Part shown: in pieces, positions 1-12,618 of the stretch | How the letters are laid out: each line of letters begins with the position of its first letter | Position numbering within the stretch: the first letter of the stretch is position 1 | DNA from: Talinum fruticosum | Taxonomy: Eukaryota > Streptophyta > Magnoliopsida > Caryophyllales > Talinaceae | Assembly: GCA_021018815.1 (NCBI GenBank) | Contig: JAITYX010000030.1 | Span: forward strand, 4,975,001-5,039,000 | Length of the DNA: 64,000 bases | Direction: 5' to 3' | The notes under the pieces: model-generated | Databases searched by the model: none | Told to the model about the DNA's origin: nothing | Seen by the model: the letters and a program-made list of their open reading frames with translations, nothing else | Position numbers and translations under genes: made by a program

Positions 1-1181
1 TTTCAGCTTGAACTTCCTTCACATCTTTGCCACGCCCCTTGCCGGATTAGCAATTTGAACCAACACAACCTTGCCCCTCTTACTGGGATGTTGAATGAGG
101 AGCTGTTCCATAGCTAAAAGCTTCAAGCTGATGCCTTTAAAGATGTCCATGTCATCGACCCCAAGCAAGACTATCTGACCTTTGAATTGATCTCTTAGTT
201 CTGCAACCTTAACTTCAGTCTTCGGAAAATTCATCACAGATTGTAACTGACCCATATGAATTCCGACAGGGAGGATCTTAATGCTTACAGTTCGACCATA
301 ATATTCAAGACCAATGTACCCCTCTTGGAATGGTAGGATAGTCCTAGCATCCTACTACAACAAGAGAGGAAGTGCCTAGCATAATCAAAAGTATGGAAAC
401 CAATGAGATCAGAGTTCAAAAGGGCTCTCAGAAGTTCATCTCTGACAGGGAGGGTCCTATAAATTTCAGATGAAGGGAAAGGACTGTGTAGGAAAAACCC
501 GAGTTTCACCCTGTTGCAGCGCTTTCTTAAAAACGTTGGTAGTACCATCAAATGATAATCATGGACCCAAATATAATCATCTTCAGGGCTGATCACTTCC
601 ATCACTTTATCAGCAAAAATCTTGTTCACAGAGACATATGCCTGCCAAAGGGTCCGGTCAAACCGCCCTCCAAGATCTGGGCACAGAGGAAGCATGTAAT
701 GAAACAAAGGCCACAGATGTTGCTTACAGAAGCCATGATAGAACTTGCTGAAGAGCTCAGGAGGAAGGAAGGCCGGGACACATTTAAAGGTCTCAAGTAA
801 AGTTTGGGCAACACTATCCTGCTCAGATGGGTCAATCTCTTCTTTAAGGCACCCTACATAGACAACTTCCACATCTTCCGCAAGACCGTCTTTAAGCTGT
901 AAAAGAAGAGACTCTTCATCCCAGCTAAAGTACCACCGGCCATGTTCACTATTGGATTTTTTATAAACCTGCAGTGGAAGCTGGTTTCCCACTATAATTA
1001 ATCGCTCTTGAATGATTGAGGAAGGAGCATCCGAATACACACTGTTACTGTTTTCATCATCCAACTCAGATAATACTCCAGCAATAGTGTTTACTCGAGG
1101 AAACCTCCTGCCCCCTCGGCCAAAACTTGGGAAGTCACCAGAAGCAAGGTCCAACAAATTGGAATAAGACCTTGACACCAT
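1..1181 (-). CDS. TPS6: Class II trehalose-6-phosphate synthase, TPS6-like (5' part; two frame breaks)
   Basis: The protein starts MVSRSYSNLLDLASGD, the usual start of TPS6-type plant class II proteins, then runs through the GT20 (trehalose-phosphate synthase) domain: IIVGNQLPLQ, WPLFHYMLP, GGRFDRTLWQAYVSVNK, VHDYHLMVLPTFLRK, LGFFLHSPFPSSEIYRTLP and GFHTFDYARHFLSCCSRMLG, and on to GVDDMDIFKGISLKLLAMEQ. About 390 of some 860 residues are present; the rest, with the phosphatase-like domain, lies beyond base 1. Class II proteins are mostly regulatory, with little synthase activity, and act in cytosolic sugar signalling. The ATG at 1181 is chosen because it matches family starts; an ATG further upstream in frame lacks similarity. 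The frame breaks at 319-322 and 35-38, each in a G4 run (C4 on the plus strand) where one more G would restore family-like sequence. This could be real decay or an assembly error; similarity on both sides is excellent. Confidence 0.9.
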
Positions 1182-1204
1182 GATTGAAAACTTCTCTTTA
1201 TTCA

Positions 1205-2008
1205 GAATCAAATAAAATGTGATTGTCACTTTCAACGACTATACTCAATCATTTCACTCTAACACTGCAAAATCCAAGCAAACATTCATAAGAAATGTAA
1301 GAGAAAACCAATTTTGAAGAGCAGAAACAAGGTAACGTTTTCGAAAACATGAAATTCGTACTATATTGCTGATCATTGTACTATCAAGTTTTGTGACAGG
1401 GTCAGCAGACGAATTGGAATCTTAGCTGTGAATTTACCAATTTAGCAACAACAAAATAAAACTTTTGATGCTAATGGAAATTCTTCCACATTTAAACTTT
1501 AGGACCATATATTATTCAAACTTACCCCCCGAAACTAGAAAGCCAAGCCAATATTTAAAAAAAAAACACAAACTGGGATTATCAAGAGACATACAGGAGA
1601 GGAGACACCATTTCAGCATTTACAAAGTAAATGCACCACAGAAGCTAAATCAAAGAGAATAAGATTCAAGAAGTGAAAATACGCAACCCTTTTACAGTAC
1701 CAATAAAAGTAGAATAACCAAAAACAATCAAAACCCCTACTTTTCTTCAACCAACCAAACAATCAAAATATTCTGGCTGCTTTTTTCCCCACCCCCCCGC
1801 CTCCCCCAAAAAAAGAAGAGAAATCCAAATAGAAAATTGACCCAGTTGAGAAAGATCGATAACTTTTTCATCTACAAAAGCGAAATTTGTTTTTGCAAGC
1901 ATGTAACCTAGCTAGTGAAGATGAAGTGGAATTATTTTGTTCAACAAACAGTAGCATATAATTCAAGTACAGAAACTACCAACAAGGCATTGAATGCTTC
2001 AAAATCAT

Positions 2009-2051
<43 letters not shown>

Positions 2052-2054
2052 TAC
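1205..2054 (-). other. 5'UTR intron of the TPS6-like gene
   Basis: On the minus strand an exon-like leader ends CCCCAG followed by GTAATC, a good donor, at 2055/2054. Several AG acceptors lie between about 1205 and 1240, just upstream of the start codon at 1181; the exact one is uncertain. Introns in the leader are common in plant class II TPS genes. The leader exon would run from roughly 2055 to 2160. Confidence 0.5.
2013..2047. repeat. (GA)n microsatellite
   Basis: About 17 GA units lie just inside the leader intron of the TPS6-like gene, next to the donor site. Seen directly. GA/CT tracts near plant transcription starts are common. Confidence 0.9.
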
Positions 2055-2159
2055 CTGGGGAAAGAGAAGAACGAGTGCTGAGATTCCTCCTACACTACTT
2101 GATTCTGTCACTGGCAAGTAATGAGCTCTTCTCGTGAAGAAAATGCAGAGGTTATGTAG

Positions 2160-4742
2160 TAGTAGTGAAGAGTTGTACGAGTACTATAAAGGCAAAGTGG
2201 GCACCCTCTTTAGTGTTTAATTTGTTGTCTAATGGAACTTTCGCCCATTGCCCAGGTGAAAAAGCAGGGGATCAAGATTCCCTCATTCTAAGCCAAAGCA
2301 CGAATTTGACGCACAAGCTATGCTCCCTACTGATGTTACCGAAGAGAAGTTGACACATCACGTATCTTTTTATGATGGAATAAGGTTTCAAATCTTTTGT
2401 ACCATCTTTGGTGATAAATAGAGGAGTTTTTTCCGCTTCTATGCAAGGAGGTGACAAGATGGAAACCCGAAATCCGAACCAATCGTACCTAATTTGATAT
2501 CCGAAATAAGTTTGTTCAAAAGTAAATTTAAAATTTAAATTAATTCGAATCAATCTAAATGTAACATGAAATTTCTTACAAAATTTATTATTTTTAACGA
2601 AAAAATTATTGGGTCATCAACTTACTTGAAGTTGACACGAACCAAAAATCATTTGACTTCATTCCCGAATCAATTAAAAGCGTAACCGATATGAAACATT
2701 ATTCTATCTAAAATTTGCTTGACATGTACCTAATCCGAACGACCCATTTACCAAGGGCATGTTTGTCTTCAACATTTATAAATTGTGGTTAATCATTAAA
2801 AATGACTAGCAGTTAAGATTAATGATTAGTGGTTATGGTTAAAGACTATTAGTGATTATGATTAAGTTAATGTTTACCAGAGTAGCGAATATCAGCATTT
2901 ACCAACAATTATCAGTCTTACTCATAGTTATGGTTAACAATATCAATGGTTACAAATAATGATTAGTAATTATCAGTATTTTTCAACACTAAAAATTAAC
3001 AATTGAGGACCTAACTCTGAAATAAACATGGAGCAAATTTGTAGGAGACAAGACTGATACAGGTGAGAGATAAATTTAAATTTCTAGTGCCAATTCTTTA
3101 AAAATTTATTCGTTAAGTTAGTTAACCTCACTGCGGTTAAAATTCCCGTTGGCTCTCCCTCTGCATGCCGATGTCGTGGTTGTCTCTGGTTGATGGCCAT
3201 GAGTTGGTATTCTTATATAAGGAATTATGATGAACTTATTACAGAGACGATGTTGGCGGTGGGTAGGTGACAGAAAAATGTCAGAGAAGACTGACAGAGA
3301 TGAACACATGTTCCTTCTTCCATTAGTTCGCTGTGTTTATAATCTTTCTATCATGGGTGGTCTTCACTTTTCATACTATATAAGAATAATATATATACAA
3401 ATAATATCCAAATTTTCCTACAAATTTATAAGATTAGTCTTCATAATTTGTTGATTGGAACTTCATTATTATATATTGTGACGGGCATTTGTTCATAAGC
3501 TAATTATTCGGATTCAAATGTTGAATAGACCATTACGCAAAGTGACCATAAATTAATTGTCTCATGAAGACTAGTTAGAAACGTCACATAATAATTTTTA
3601 CTTTCAATACAATCAACTAGTTTCTTGCCATTAGTTACTAAGTAAGACTAATAAATTGCTCAAATTATAAAATTACAATAATATAATGGACCTGTGTCTT
3701 TTGTAAACAAGAGATTATTACGTAAATTTAAAAATAATATATAAGATTACTTCAAATTTAATTAAAATATATTATTTTTATATGTGAGTTATACGTACTA
3801 ATATTATGTCTTATGTAATTTAAATATATATTTAAATATATATGAGTAGACATCGTTTTATATGTACATATTTAAATCTAGGATCATCTAATGGCAATTG
3901 GAGGGTCGGCTTCATTGTATAGGCCTTACATATATTGCCAGATGGCGTATATTGATTCGCTTTGGAGTTAGCTTGCCTTGCACACATGGACCTCAAACAT
4001 GGAGCATGTGAACGACTTTTTTATTTTCTATTACGATTTCTTTTTCACAATTAATTACTAAAGAAAAAAAAAGTTACAAATAAGTACCTAAGATAAATCA
4101 AGATTTAATTTGATAAAATCAGTGATAAATTGACTTTCAGCTAGAAAAGTACATGTTTAACCATAACAAATTAACTTTTAAGTAATATATGAAAAAATAT
4201 ACCACAAGAAAATTGGTTACAGTGGTTCGATAATACATAGAAATTAAGTACACACTCTGTTAGTTCTCTTCTTACACTTTGTTATCCTCAATCTATAGAT
4301 ATCAAGTTAAAAACATATTCAAAATAAACCAGAACCCACTAACTGCTAAATTGAAGAGCAATAAACATTAAAAGAAGAGAGAAAATTGAACAAAGCACGA
4401 TTGATGCTTTAGCTGGAAATGATGTGATCACTTTATTTCGCTCTTATTTTTAAAAAATTTACAAATGTTAGTCATAAACAACAAAACAGCTCATTCAAAT
4501 GAATAACTTACAGTTATGGTTATTAAATTTGACATGCATTTTTATAGATTCGGATCTAGGATATAAATTGTATTACTCGTATGGCTCATTACACCATGGA
4601 CCTTATTATTTCGCTCTATTTATTTATTTTTATGTAATATTTTTTAAGAAAGGGAAAAATATATGATCCTTCACTTGGTCTACGAGGAGCTTTGTTTTTA
4701 TGGGTTGATCCTGCCCACTAACTTCGCCCATTTTCATCTATA
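2160..4742. other. Intergenic DNA, no gene recognised
   Basis: AT-rich DNA upstream of the TPS6-like gene, including its likely promoter (about 2160-2500). Short open frames near 3118-3454 show no recognisable motif. Simple TAATGATTAG-like words recur at 2780-2990. Confidence 0.5.
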
Positions 4743-6180
4743 TTAGTATGAATCCTGTGTTTTGCACTTGGTATGTGCTATTATTTAAGTAGTTGATATA
4801 TTTTATATTTAGATATATTTTATATATTTTTGATAAAAAAAGTAAGGGATTAATCATAATTTCTTTTAATGTCATATGTTGTAATTTTTATCCTTTTATA
4901 AAAAAAATAATAAAACCTTGAATAAATATACTTAATAAACATGACATAGGTAATAGAGTTGATCAAAATTATTCATCATAATAGCAAAACACGTTAAAGA
5001 TAATCAATATAATTTCTCCTACTAATTGCTAACTTAAATTTTTTTTTGTTGAAAATAAAAAATAGTCATCTACCTTAGGTGAATTTTGAATAGCCAATAA
5101 AATTAAAAAATATTTATAATAATATATGTTAAATTCCTAATAAAAATTAAAAATAAATCTTAAAGAGAATGATATAAAAGAGTCACCAAAAACTACACTA
5201 ATCTAATAAATCAGTTGACTAATAAATTAATTAAGTAACACTAAATTCTATTAAACAAAATCTAATTGCATCATCCATTGAATAATAAACCTAAATTAAA
5301 ATAAAAAAAATATATAAAAGGAGACATTAATAATTGTAAAATTATGTACATTATCAAAACATATATTATAATAGGAGAGAGGATAACTTAAAGTTAATAG
5401 AAAACAATATTAATCCAATAAAAGTACATAATAGTATACCAAAAACATCTTAAAAATATGAAAATAATGATAGTTGATAGATTTTTTTAAATTGAAAGAT
5501 GGGGCGATAGATGATAAATTGAATCAAGACAAAATCAAAATAATTTTTTTAAATAAAAAAAGCAAAAAGAAGAGAATTAGAAGGATTATCCTAATAGTAG
5601 TATTTTTTTGTCCCATTTTATAATCAATTAATATGCCATTAATTTTTCAACAAAAAGGACGGTTTTGAAAGCTTAACTATAATTGACATTATTGCTTTAA
5701 TATAATATTATGAGTCAAAACTGAAATATTATCTATTAATGATAATGTTGCCTATTAATTAGTTGCATAATTGAAAAGAATAAAGTAAAATTTGAATGGC
5801 CAATGATAGCTTTTCATTTCATATATAATGGATTTTAATTTGTTGTATGTAACTGAATATATGAAATAAAATAAAGACAATTGAATGTTTAAAAAATTTG
5901 TGATAAAAAAAGAATGTTTAAAAAATTAAAATAATTTAAATTATAACTATATTATAATTATCGTAATTATTATAATTTATTTAATTCATATAGGTTTTAA
6001 TACTGAAATTAATAGAGATATTATATTATGATTTTTTTATAATAATTAGATTAATTATATACAATAAATATTATTTTTATTAAGTATTTTTTAAAAAATT
6101 TTAATTTTATAAGTGTTAAAGTAATGGATTAATCTTTCAAAACAATACGTGTAATAAAATATAATATTGATTATAAGTGT
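4743..6180 (-). repeat. AT-rich dispersed repeat, copy 1 (possible degenerate Helitron)
   Basis: The stretches 4743-5035 and about 5935-6180 match 12619-12700, 13765-13985 and 14030-14290 in the same order, so this is a dispersed family. On the minus strand its edge reads a weak GTG/CAC hairpin followed by CTAA and T (4742-4746), like a decayed Helitron 3' end. No coding sequence seen. The 5' end was not found. Confidence 0.45.
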
Positions 6181-6521
6181 TGAAGTAATAGAAATAGTGT
6201 GAATTTACACATAAAATGCACTAATTTACATATAAAACATTAGAAACATAAACATTAATAATTAACAAAATTAGCGAGCACCAAAAAGATTAATAAATTA
6301 GTAAAAGAGAGAGAAAAAGAACTTAGAAATAACATGAGTTAGAGACATATTGAAACACTCTTACAATCCTACACTCATTCTAATAACATAATTAAATTGT
6401 CAATTTTCTAATAAAACCCCTTTTTTGGTTGAAAATATTGCCCCATTTTTGCTCAAAAGCAAATTGTATTTTAAAAGAGAGTATCTACTATTCATACCTC
6501 ATACTTTTAATTTTTAAAAAA

Positions 6522-6550
6522 CTAGTTTTTAGCCCGTGCGTTGCATGGTA
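6522..6550 (-). other. Helitron 1 3' terminus: hairpin plus CTAG
   Basis: On the minus strand CCATGCAACGCACGGG can fold with one mismatch and is followed by CTAAAAA and then CTAG|T. In Helitrons this hairpin acts as the rolling-circle termination signal. Confidence 0.7.
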
Positions 6551-7089
6551 GTTTTTAATTTACTGTTTATGGTCATTTTTTGAATCTTATTTTTGATGTT
6601 GTATACATGTGTTTTGCATAGTTTTGTTTTTTTTTGTTTTTCTCCTTTTTGTTTTTTGGTCTGCAGATTTGTTTAGTCCTTTTTATATATAAAGTTATCT
6701 TTAGTAACTATACATGTATTACACGTTGACTTAATTAACAAAGAGTAGAAGAAATATGTATTATAGAATATCATATTTATTATTTGTAAATAATACATCA
6801 TAATATTAATCATAGATCAATATGTGATTCATATTGTACTTCATATGTCTTGATTTTTATTGTGTACTTCATCCACCTGTAAAATAAAAAAATATATATA
6901 TCATTAACGTTGTCTTATAATTATTTTGTTTTATTACTGTAGTATTTGTGGATATTATTGTAATGAATTGTTGTTTAATTATAAGAATGTTATTTCTATT
7001 TATAATTTTTTAAAGAACATACATACCATTGGTAAATTGTTGAAGACCTCTTTGTAGACGATGTTTTTGTATACCCTTTATATGTTTCA

Positions 7090-7392
7090 TCGTCATGTTT
7101 GATTAAAATTTTCAAGCCTTACGGTGAAGTGACCCTTGAAGCTGCAACATATAGTTGGCCATGGCTGAATATTGGCTTAGGCAAGTACACTCCAACATAT
7201 TTAAGTGATTGGCCTTGACTTTTGTTGATTGTCATCGCATAGCATGACACGAATTGAAAATTGTCTTCTTTTTAGAACAAATGGCCATTTTGTCTCGGAA
7301 GAGTGCAGAACGATTGTTGGAGTTGTCACCTTCGTGCCAACATTATTTCCGTCAATATTCGTGCTTGTATATATTAATTTTTTAAAGCTCAT
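7090..7392 (-). pseudogene. Remnant of Helitron helicase C-terminus
   Basis: Read on the minus strand across frames, the sequence gives [15 protein letters not shown], then the family motif TINKSQGQ in a shifted frame, then [23 protein letters not shown] and a stop where Helitron proteins continue. These are the last motifs of the Pif1-like helicase of plant Helitrons. Only about 100 residues remain, with one frame break (near 7240) and a nonsense codon near 7120. It lies about 560 bases from the element's 3' end. Function is lost; it marks the element as derived from an autonomous Helitron. Confidence 0.75.
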
Positions 7393-8672
7393 GACATGTT
7401 TAATTGATTTTGTTTAATTGCTTACTATTTCTTTGTGTGTCGTAAAACAATTGAAGATAGAGAAAGGAATGTGGTTATTAAATTATCATATTAAGTTATT
7501 TAAATTAGTATTGTCCTTTAAAAAATATTAGTATTCAATTTTGAAATAAATTTTCAATATCCTAATTTAATAAGTAATTGACAGTTTTTGGAATTGATGA
7601 AATTGAATTAATTTGGTAATTGTTAATGTTCTTACGTTATGTGTCTTTTTTATCTTTTAGCCTTCCTCAATAATATTACATATATTATTAATCATTTTAA
7701 AAAGTGTAAAAAGCTTTAATTTTTAATCATCTTTCTCTCTTACGTTTTTTAGGGTGTGGATTAATTTTTGAAGTTTGTTTTTTATTTTTCCTTCTTGACA
7801 AATTGAAATAAGAAGATTGGAATATCCTAATTTGTAATTTTGTTTTCTTTAACCTGAAATTTTAAAATAACAAAATTGACAATTTACTGACATGACCAAT
7901 ATGAATATAATGAATTATCCATACAATATTCACCAAAATAATTAATTTCAAAGAAAGATAATATGAACTAAAATCGTAAATTTTGAAATTCATAAATTAT
8001 ACTTTGTCTTGGAGTGCAAAAGTTTTTCATACTCTTAACTTTATTAAAGTAGTTATGGAAGCTAAAGAAACAAATAAGTTTTATTCGTTGTGCCTACATT
8101 TGTTTTGCAAATTATCATATTATAATATTAAAATTTAAATTATCATATTATCATATTATCGAATTTAAATTAAGTTTTTAAAAATTATACATCTTGACAT
8201 TTTAAAATTAAAATTATCATATTATCATATTAGTGAAGTAATTTAAAATGTTAGCTAATAGTTTAATAGCTCCATATGTTTCATTGGTGACGTGTTCTAC
8301 CTTTTTAACCGTAAATCATTTTTCATGATCTCTTCTTTGTTAATGCCCATAATATAAATTTTGACTTTAATATAATGCAATTTTAATTTTTGGTTAATAA
8401 TGAAATTTTTTAATTTGTATAATAATCTGATAAGGAATATGGTTATTAAAAAGCAAATTATCATATGAAAATTAAACTTAAAATTATTCATTGTGCCTAC
8501 ATCTGTTTTACAAATTATTATATTATCATATTAAAATTAAAATTATCATATTATCATATTAGTGAATTTAAATTTTTTTTGAAAAGATTGTATATTTTGA
8601 CAATTTAAAAGTTTTTCATTGTGCCTATTGTAAATTATCATATTAAGAAGAGATTAGAAATTTAATACTTAC

Positions 8673-10036
8673 TCCTTGATAATCGGTTGTCACAAACTCT
8701 AATAAGTCAACTATACTTCTCTGTTTCTCTTGCATCTCAATAAGATTCGCTCCATAATAGACATCTCCCAAAGTTGAAATGTTTTTATCAACATGATTGT
8801 CCCTGTAATTTATATATATAAAATTTTAAATTGTGATCAATAATGTAAAGGAAAAAAAAGTAAAAATTTAAAAATTAAGATTTAGAAATCATATATAAAG
8901 TTCTACCTTAACTACTCCATATACTCCTCCTTTTCTGCAATGTGTGGATTGATATGTATTTTTGTCGAAGGTGATGTTGATATAGAAGGACGTTCTATAT
9001 AAATATTCAATGCAAAAATTTAATATTTATTATTAGTAGTTAAATATTCTTATATTAATATAAATTTGTAGTAATATTTACCCAAATATTTTTTCACAAT
9101 TGTTGATGTGAATATCACTATGCGAATATCTTCATCCAAATATTCAACTTGCCTTTTGTATTCTTCAATCTTTTCATTCCACAATGTAATTTTCATTCTT
9201 TCCTTCCTGTTGAAATATTCAGAATGATTAAAATGATATGAGTGCTATTGGTAAGATAAGAATTATTACCTCAAATACTCTAACTTAATCACTAATGTAT
9301 CAGCATTTCTTTTTTCTCCAAGCAATTCTCCTGGATTGCACATTGCCCTCACTGACAACCCTCCCAATAAGATCTTTTGCCATATTTCATGTGCAAAAAA
9401 AGCACAAAATTAATAATCCATTCTTAATCATAAAAATATATAAATTAACAATCCTTAATAATATAAATTTAATAATAAGATTACATACCTGTTAAAGTAT
9501 AAAAATTATCCATCCTTGTATCCACTTTGTGAAATGGAAGAAATTCAAACTTATGCCTTAATATATTACCATCATCTATTTTGACCTCTTTCACAACGGT
9601 AGTTGAATAAAATTCAATCATAAGTTTGTTATCACCTATGACCCGCCATTGATCTTTATTCTTCACAACTGAAAAAATTTTCAACATATAGAGACCTCCT
9701 TCTTTTAATATTTCGACAAATCTATTTGCAAAATTACCTTTGATGGTGGCATGTATTAAGGTGCCCTGAAATTATAAATGAAACTAATATTAGCAAATAA
9801 TTGAAAAAATAAAATTAATTTTTTTATAAAAATCACAGCAAAGAAAATAAAATACATACTCTTTCATCAATTAGTACCATCTCCGTACTAATGTGTTCTT
9901 TTGAATTTGTTGCAATGACTTCCTAAAGTCTAGAGATTCTAACTTTGATATTCCAATTATCCGTCTCTACACTCAATTGTTCAAGAAATGAATAAGATTC
10001 CTCCTTTTTAACCAAACGACGTTTGTTAGAACTCAT
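8673..10036 (-). pseudogene. RPA70-like single-strand DNA-binding protein gene carried by Helitron 1
   Basis: Exons can be read with GT-AG borders: 9860-10036 (starts MSSNKRR; donor GTATGT), 9489-9765 (GTLIHATIKGNFANRF, MLKIFSVVKNKDQWRVIGDN), 9270-9373 (LVIKLEYLR in a shifted frame), about 9085-9207 (MKITLWNEKIEEY, IVIFTSTIVKKYLG), about 8902-8996 and 8673-8803. These are OB-fold motifs of the RPA1-like proteins that plant Helitrons often carry, thought to bind single-stranded DNA during transposition. Defects: exon 1 has TAG where the family has Trp (RISRL-stop), exon 3 needs a frame change, and a later exon ends in TAG. The gene is most likely dead. Exon borders beyond the first three are estimates. 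Confidence 0.7.
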
Positions 10037-10237
10037 TTTGTAAGCAATCTAACTTACGACTATATAGTTTATGTTTGTTTTGTATGAAATTTTACTCTAA
10101 TAGTTTCGACATTTATAGAATTGGAGCGGAAGAAGGGGAAGGATTGATCAATTAATATGCCTTTTGGCCTATTATAACTTATATTTTATTTTATTAAACT
10201 AATATAATATAATAATTAATCAATTAATATATTTTAG

Positions 10238-10885
10238 CCTATTATAACTTATATTTTATTTAGTTAAGCTAATATAATTGTTTCAGTTATCATTTTGGTG
10301 TAACTTATGTCTAGTGGCCTTCCTTCATAATACATATATTAATAATATTAGTATTTTCTTTTAAAAAATATTAGTATTCAATTTTGAGATAAATTTTCAA
10401 TATCTTAATTTAATAAGTAATTGACAGTTTTTGGAATTGATGAAATTTGAATTAATCATTAATTTGCTAATTGTTAATGTTCTTATGGTCATGTGTCTTT
10501 TTTATCTTTTAGCCTTCCTCAATAATATTACATATATTATTAACCATTTTAAAAAGTGTAAAAAGCTAGCCTATTATAACTTATATTTTATTTAGTTAAG
10601 CTAATATAATTTTTTCAGTTATCATTTTGGTGTAACTTATGCCTAGTGGCCTTCCTTCATAAACATATATTAATAATATTAGTATTCTCCTTTAAAAAAT
10701 ATTAGTATTCAATTTTGAGATAAATTTTCAATATCTTAATTCAATAAATTATTGACAGTTTTTTAGAATTAATAAAATTGAATTAATTTGGTAATTGTTA
10801 ATGTTCTTGCTTCATTTTTTTTCATCTTTTAGCCTTCCTCAATAATATTACATATATTAATAATCATTTTAAAAACTATAAAAAG
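10238..10885. repeat. Tandem duplication within Helitron 1 (unit about 332 bp)
   Basis: The block from CCTATTATAACTTATATTTT at about 10238 recurs at about 10570, and most of both units again matches 7500-7730. The copies differ at scattered positions. Confidence 0.7.
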
Positions 10886-11080
10886 GTATAATTTTTACTC
10901 ATTTTTAAATATTTTCTATTAGTATACCCCTGCATTTTCTATTAATAATATTTTCTATAAAAAGGTATAATATTAGTATTCAATTTTGTGATAAATTTTC
11001 AATATCCTAATTTAATAAGTCATTCACAGTTTTTTAAAATTGATGAAATTAGATTAATTTGATAATTATTAATTTAATAA

Positions 11081-11490
11081 GTTATACTTTTTCTTGGATT
11101 GTCTAATAAAATAACTTAATATAGTGAAATATAAAATAAGAAAAAAATAGTTGTGAAGCATAAGTATCTAATATTAATATTGATATAAACCCTACTAAAT
11201 TAGCTGGTAATAATTAAATTAGTTTAAAAAATATATTTTCCTAGCATAATTATAAAAAATTTTAAAAAAATTAAAAACAATTGTAAGTTATACTTTTTCT
11301 TGGATTGTCTAATAAAATAACTTACTATAGTGAAATATAAAATAAGAAAAAAATAGTTGTGAAACATAAGTATCTAATATTAATATTGATATAAACCCTA
11401 CTAAATTAGCTAGTAATAATTAAATTAGTTTTAAAAAATTATTTTTTTCCTATCATAATTATAAAAAATTTTTTAAAAAATTAAAAACAA
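11081..11490. repeat. Tandem duplication within Helitron 1 (unit about 206 bp)
   Basis: GTTATACTTTTTCTTGGATT begins at 11081 and again at 11287, and the following 200 bases are nearly identical. This is the subterminal region of the element's 5' side. Confidence 0.85.
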
Positions 11491-11573
11491 TTTCATTCAA
11501 TGCTATTGCCACATAAGCGTCCTATGTGTCACTCATATAGAGCTTCTACCCAACTTTTAATATATATATATGA

Positions 11574-12618
11574 TGAGGAAGGAAAAGCTTGGCAATGAAC
11601 TCAATGAACTTTCAGTTAGCATATTTATAGATAAAGTTACTGGCTACACAACCGTTGCCACAAATGAAATTAAATAAAAAGTAATAAAGTATCAATTAAT
11701 TAAAAACATACTTAGAAATTCCTTTAAAAACGGTTGCAAAATATTTTAATTAAAAAACAAAAGAAATAACTTATATATCACAAAGTTAACATATTAGAAG
11801 TTAGCTAGTTAGCCATTAATAAATAATCAAATTTATTGCTAATTTATTCAGATAAATATCATTTTCATCAGTTACAATGCAAGGATAAGTTTGGGTTCAT
11901 AGGAAAAATAGATATAATAACCCAATTAAGGTAATTATTGAAACATAACGTATGGAAATTTATCAAAATTAGCTTGCAATGCATGCACTAATTATATTGT
12001 TTTACCGTCAACTTATCAATTTTGTATATTTTATTATTTATTTTTAAATATCATACAATATATCGATATATATGTGCTAATTTTTGTGAGGATATTTATG
12101 ATATTGTATATACATTGAAAAAATATTAAAAAATAAATATTATGTCTTTAAATGTACATGATATTCTCTTGAAAAAACTTTTACCTTAAATGCTCACATC
12201 AAAAAAAAAAAAATACACTCTTAATCAAACCAAAAATATGGTATTGTATTTATAAAATATCCATACAAAACAAAATATTTTATCTCTTTTCAAGGAAAAA
12301 AAATAGTCCCATTTTAGATGTACACGATATTATTTTTCATAAAGTTTTATTGTTTTGCTTTTTCTAATATATAATCATGTTAATTTTGTAAGGTGTTTTA
12401 TAGCATACATTGGATGCATGTTAGAGCAAAAATAACATTTTTTTTTTGCCAAAATAACATCAAGTTAAATGCATATTTATATTTCATTAATAATAAACAA
12501 TTAATATCTTTGTTTTGCAAATACATGGGCCAATGGACAACAACCAACTCACCTTTATTATGTCAACTACACCGACACATGTTAAACCCACAACAAAACA
12601 CTCATTTTTGAGTATATA
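11574..12618. other. AT-rich intergenic DNA, no gene recognised
   Basis: Between Helitron 1 and the next repeat. No long open frame with a recognisable motif and no clear terminal repeats. Confidence 0.5.

Larger units (their letters stand above)
6522..11573 (-). mobile_element. Helitron 1, non-autonomous, 5.05 kb
   Basis: On the minus strand the element begins TCATATATATATATTAAAAG at 11573 with host A before it, and ends in CTAG (6525-6522) followed by host T. This is the A|TC...CTRR|T pattern of Helitrons, which insert between A and T without duplicating the target. A GC-rich hairpin (CCATGC AAC GCACGG) lies 8 bases before CTAG. Inside, in element orientation, are an RPA70-like pseudogene, internal duplications and the last part of a Pif1-type helicase. 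The Rep domain and most of the helicase are missing, so it is not autonomous now. Confidence 0.75.
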
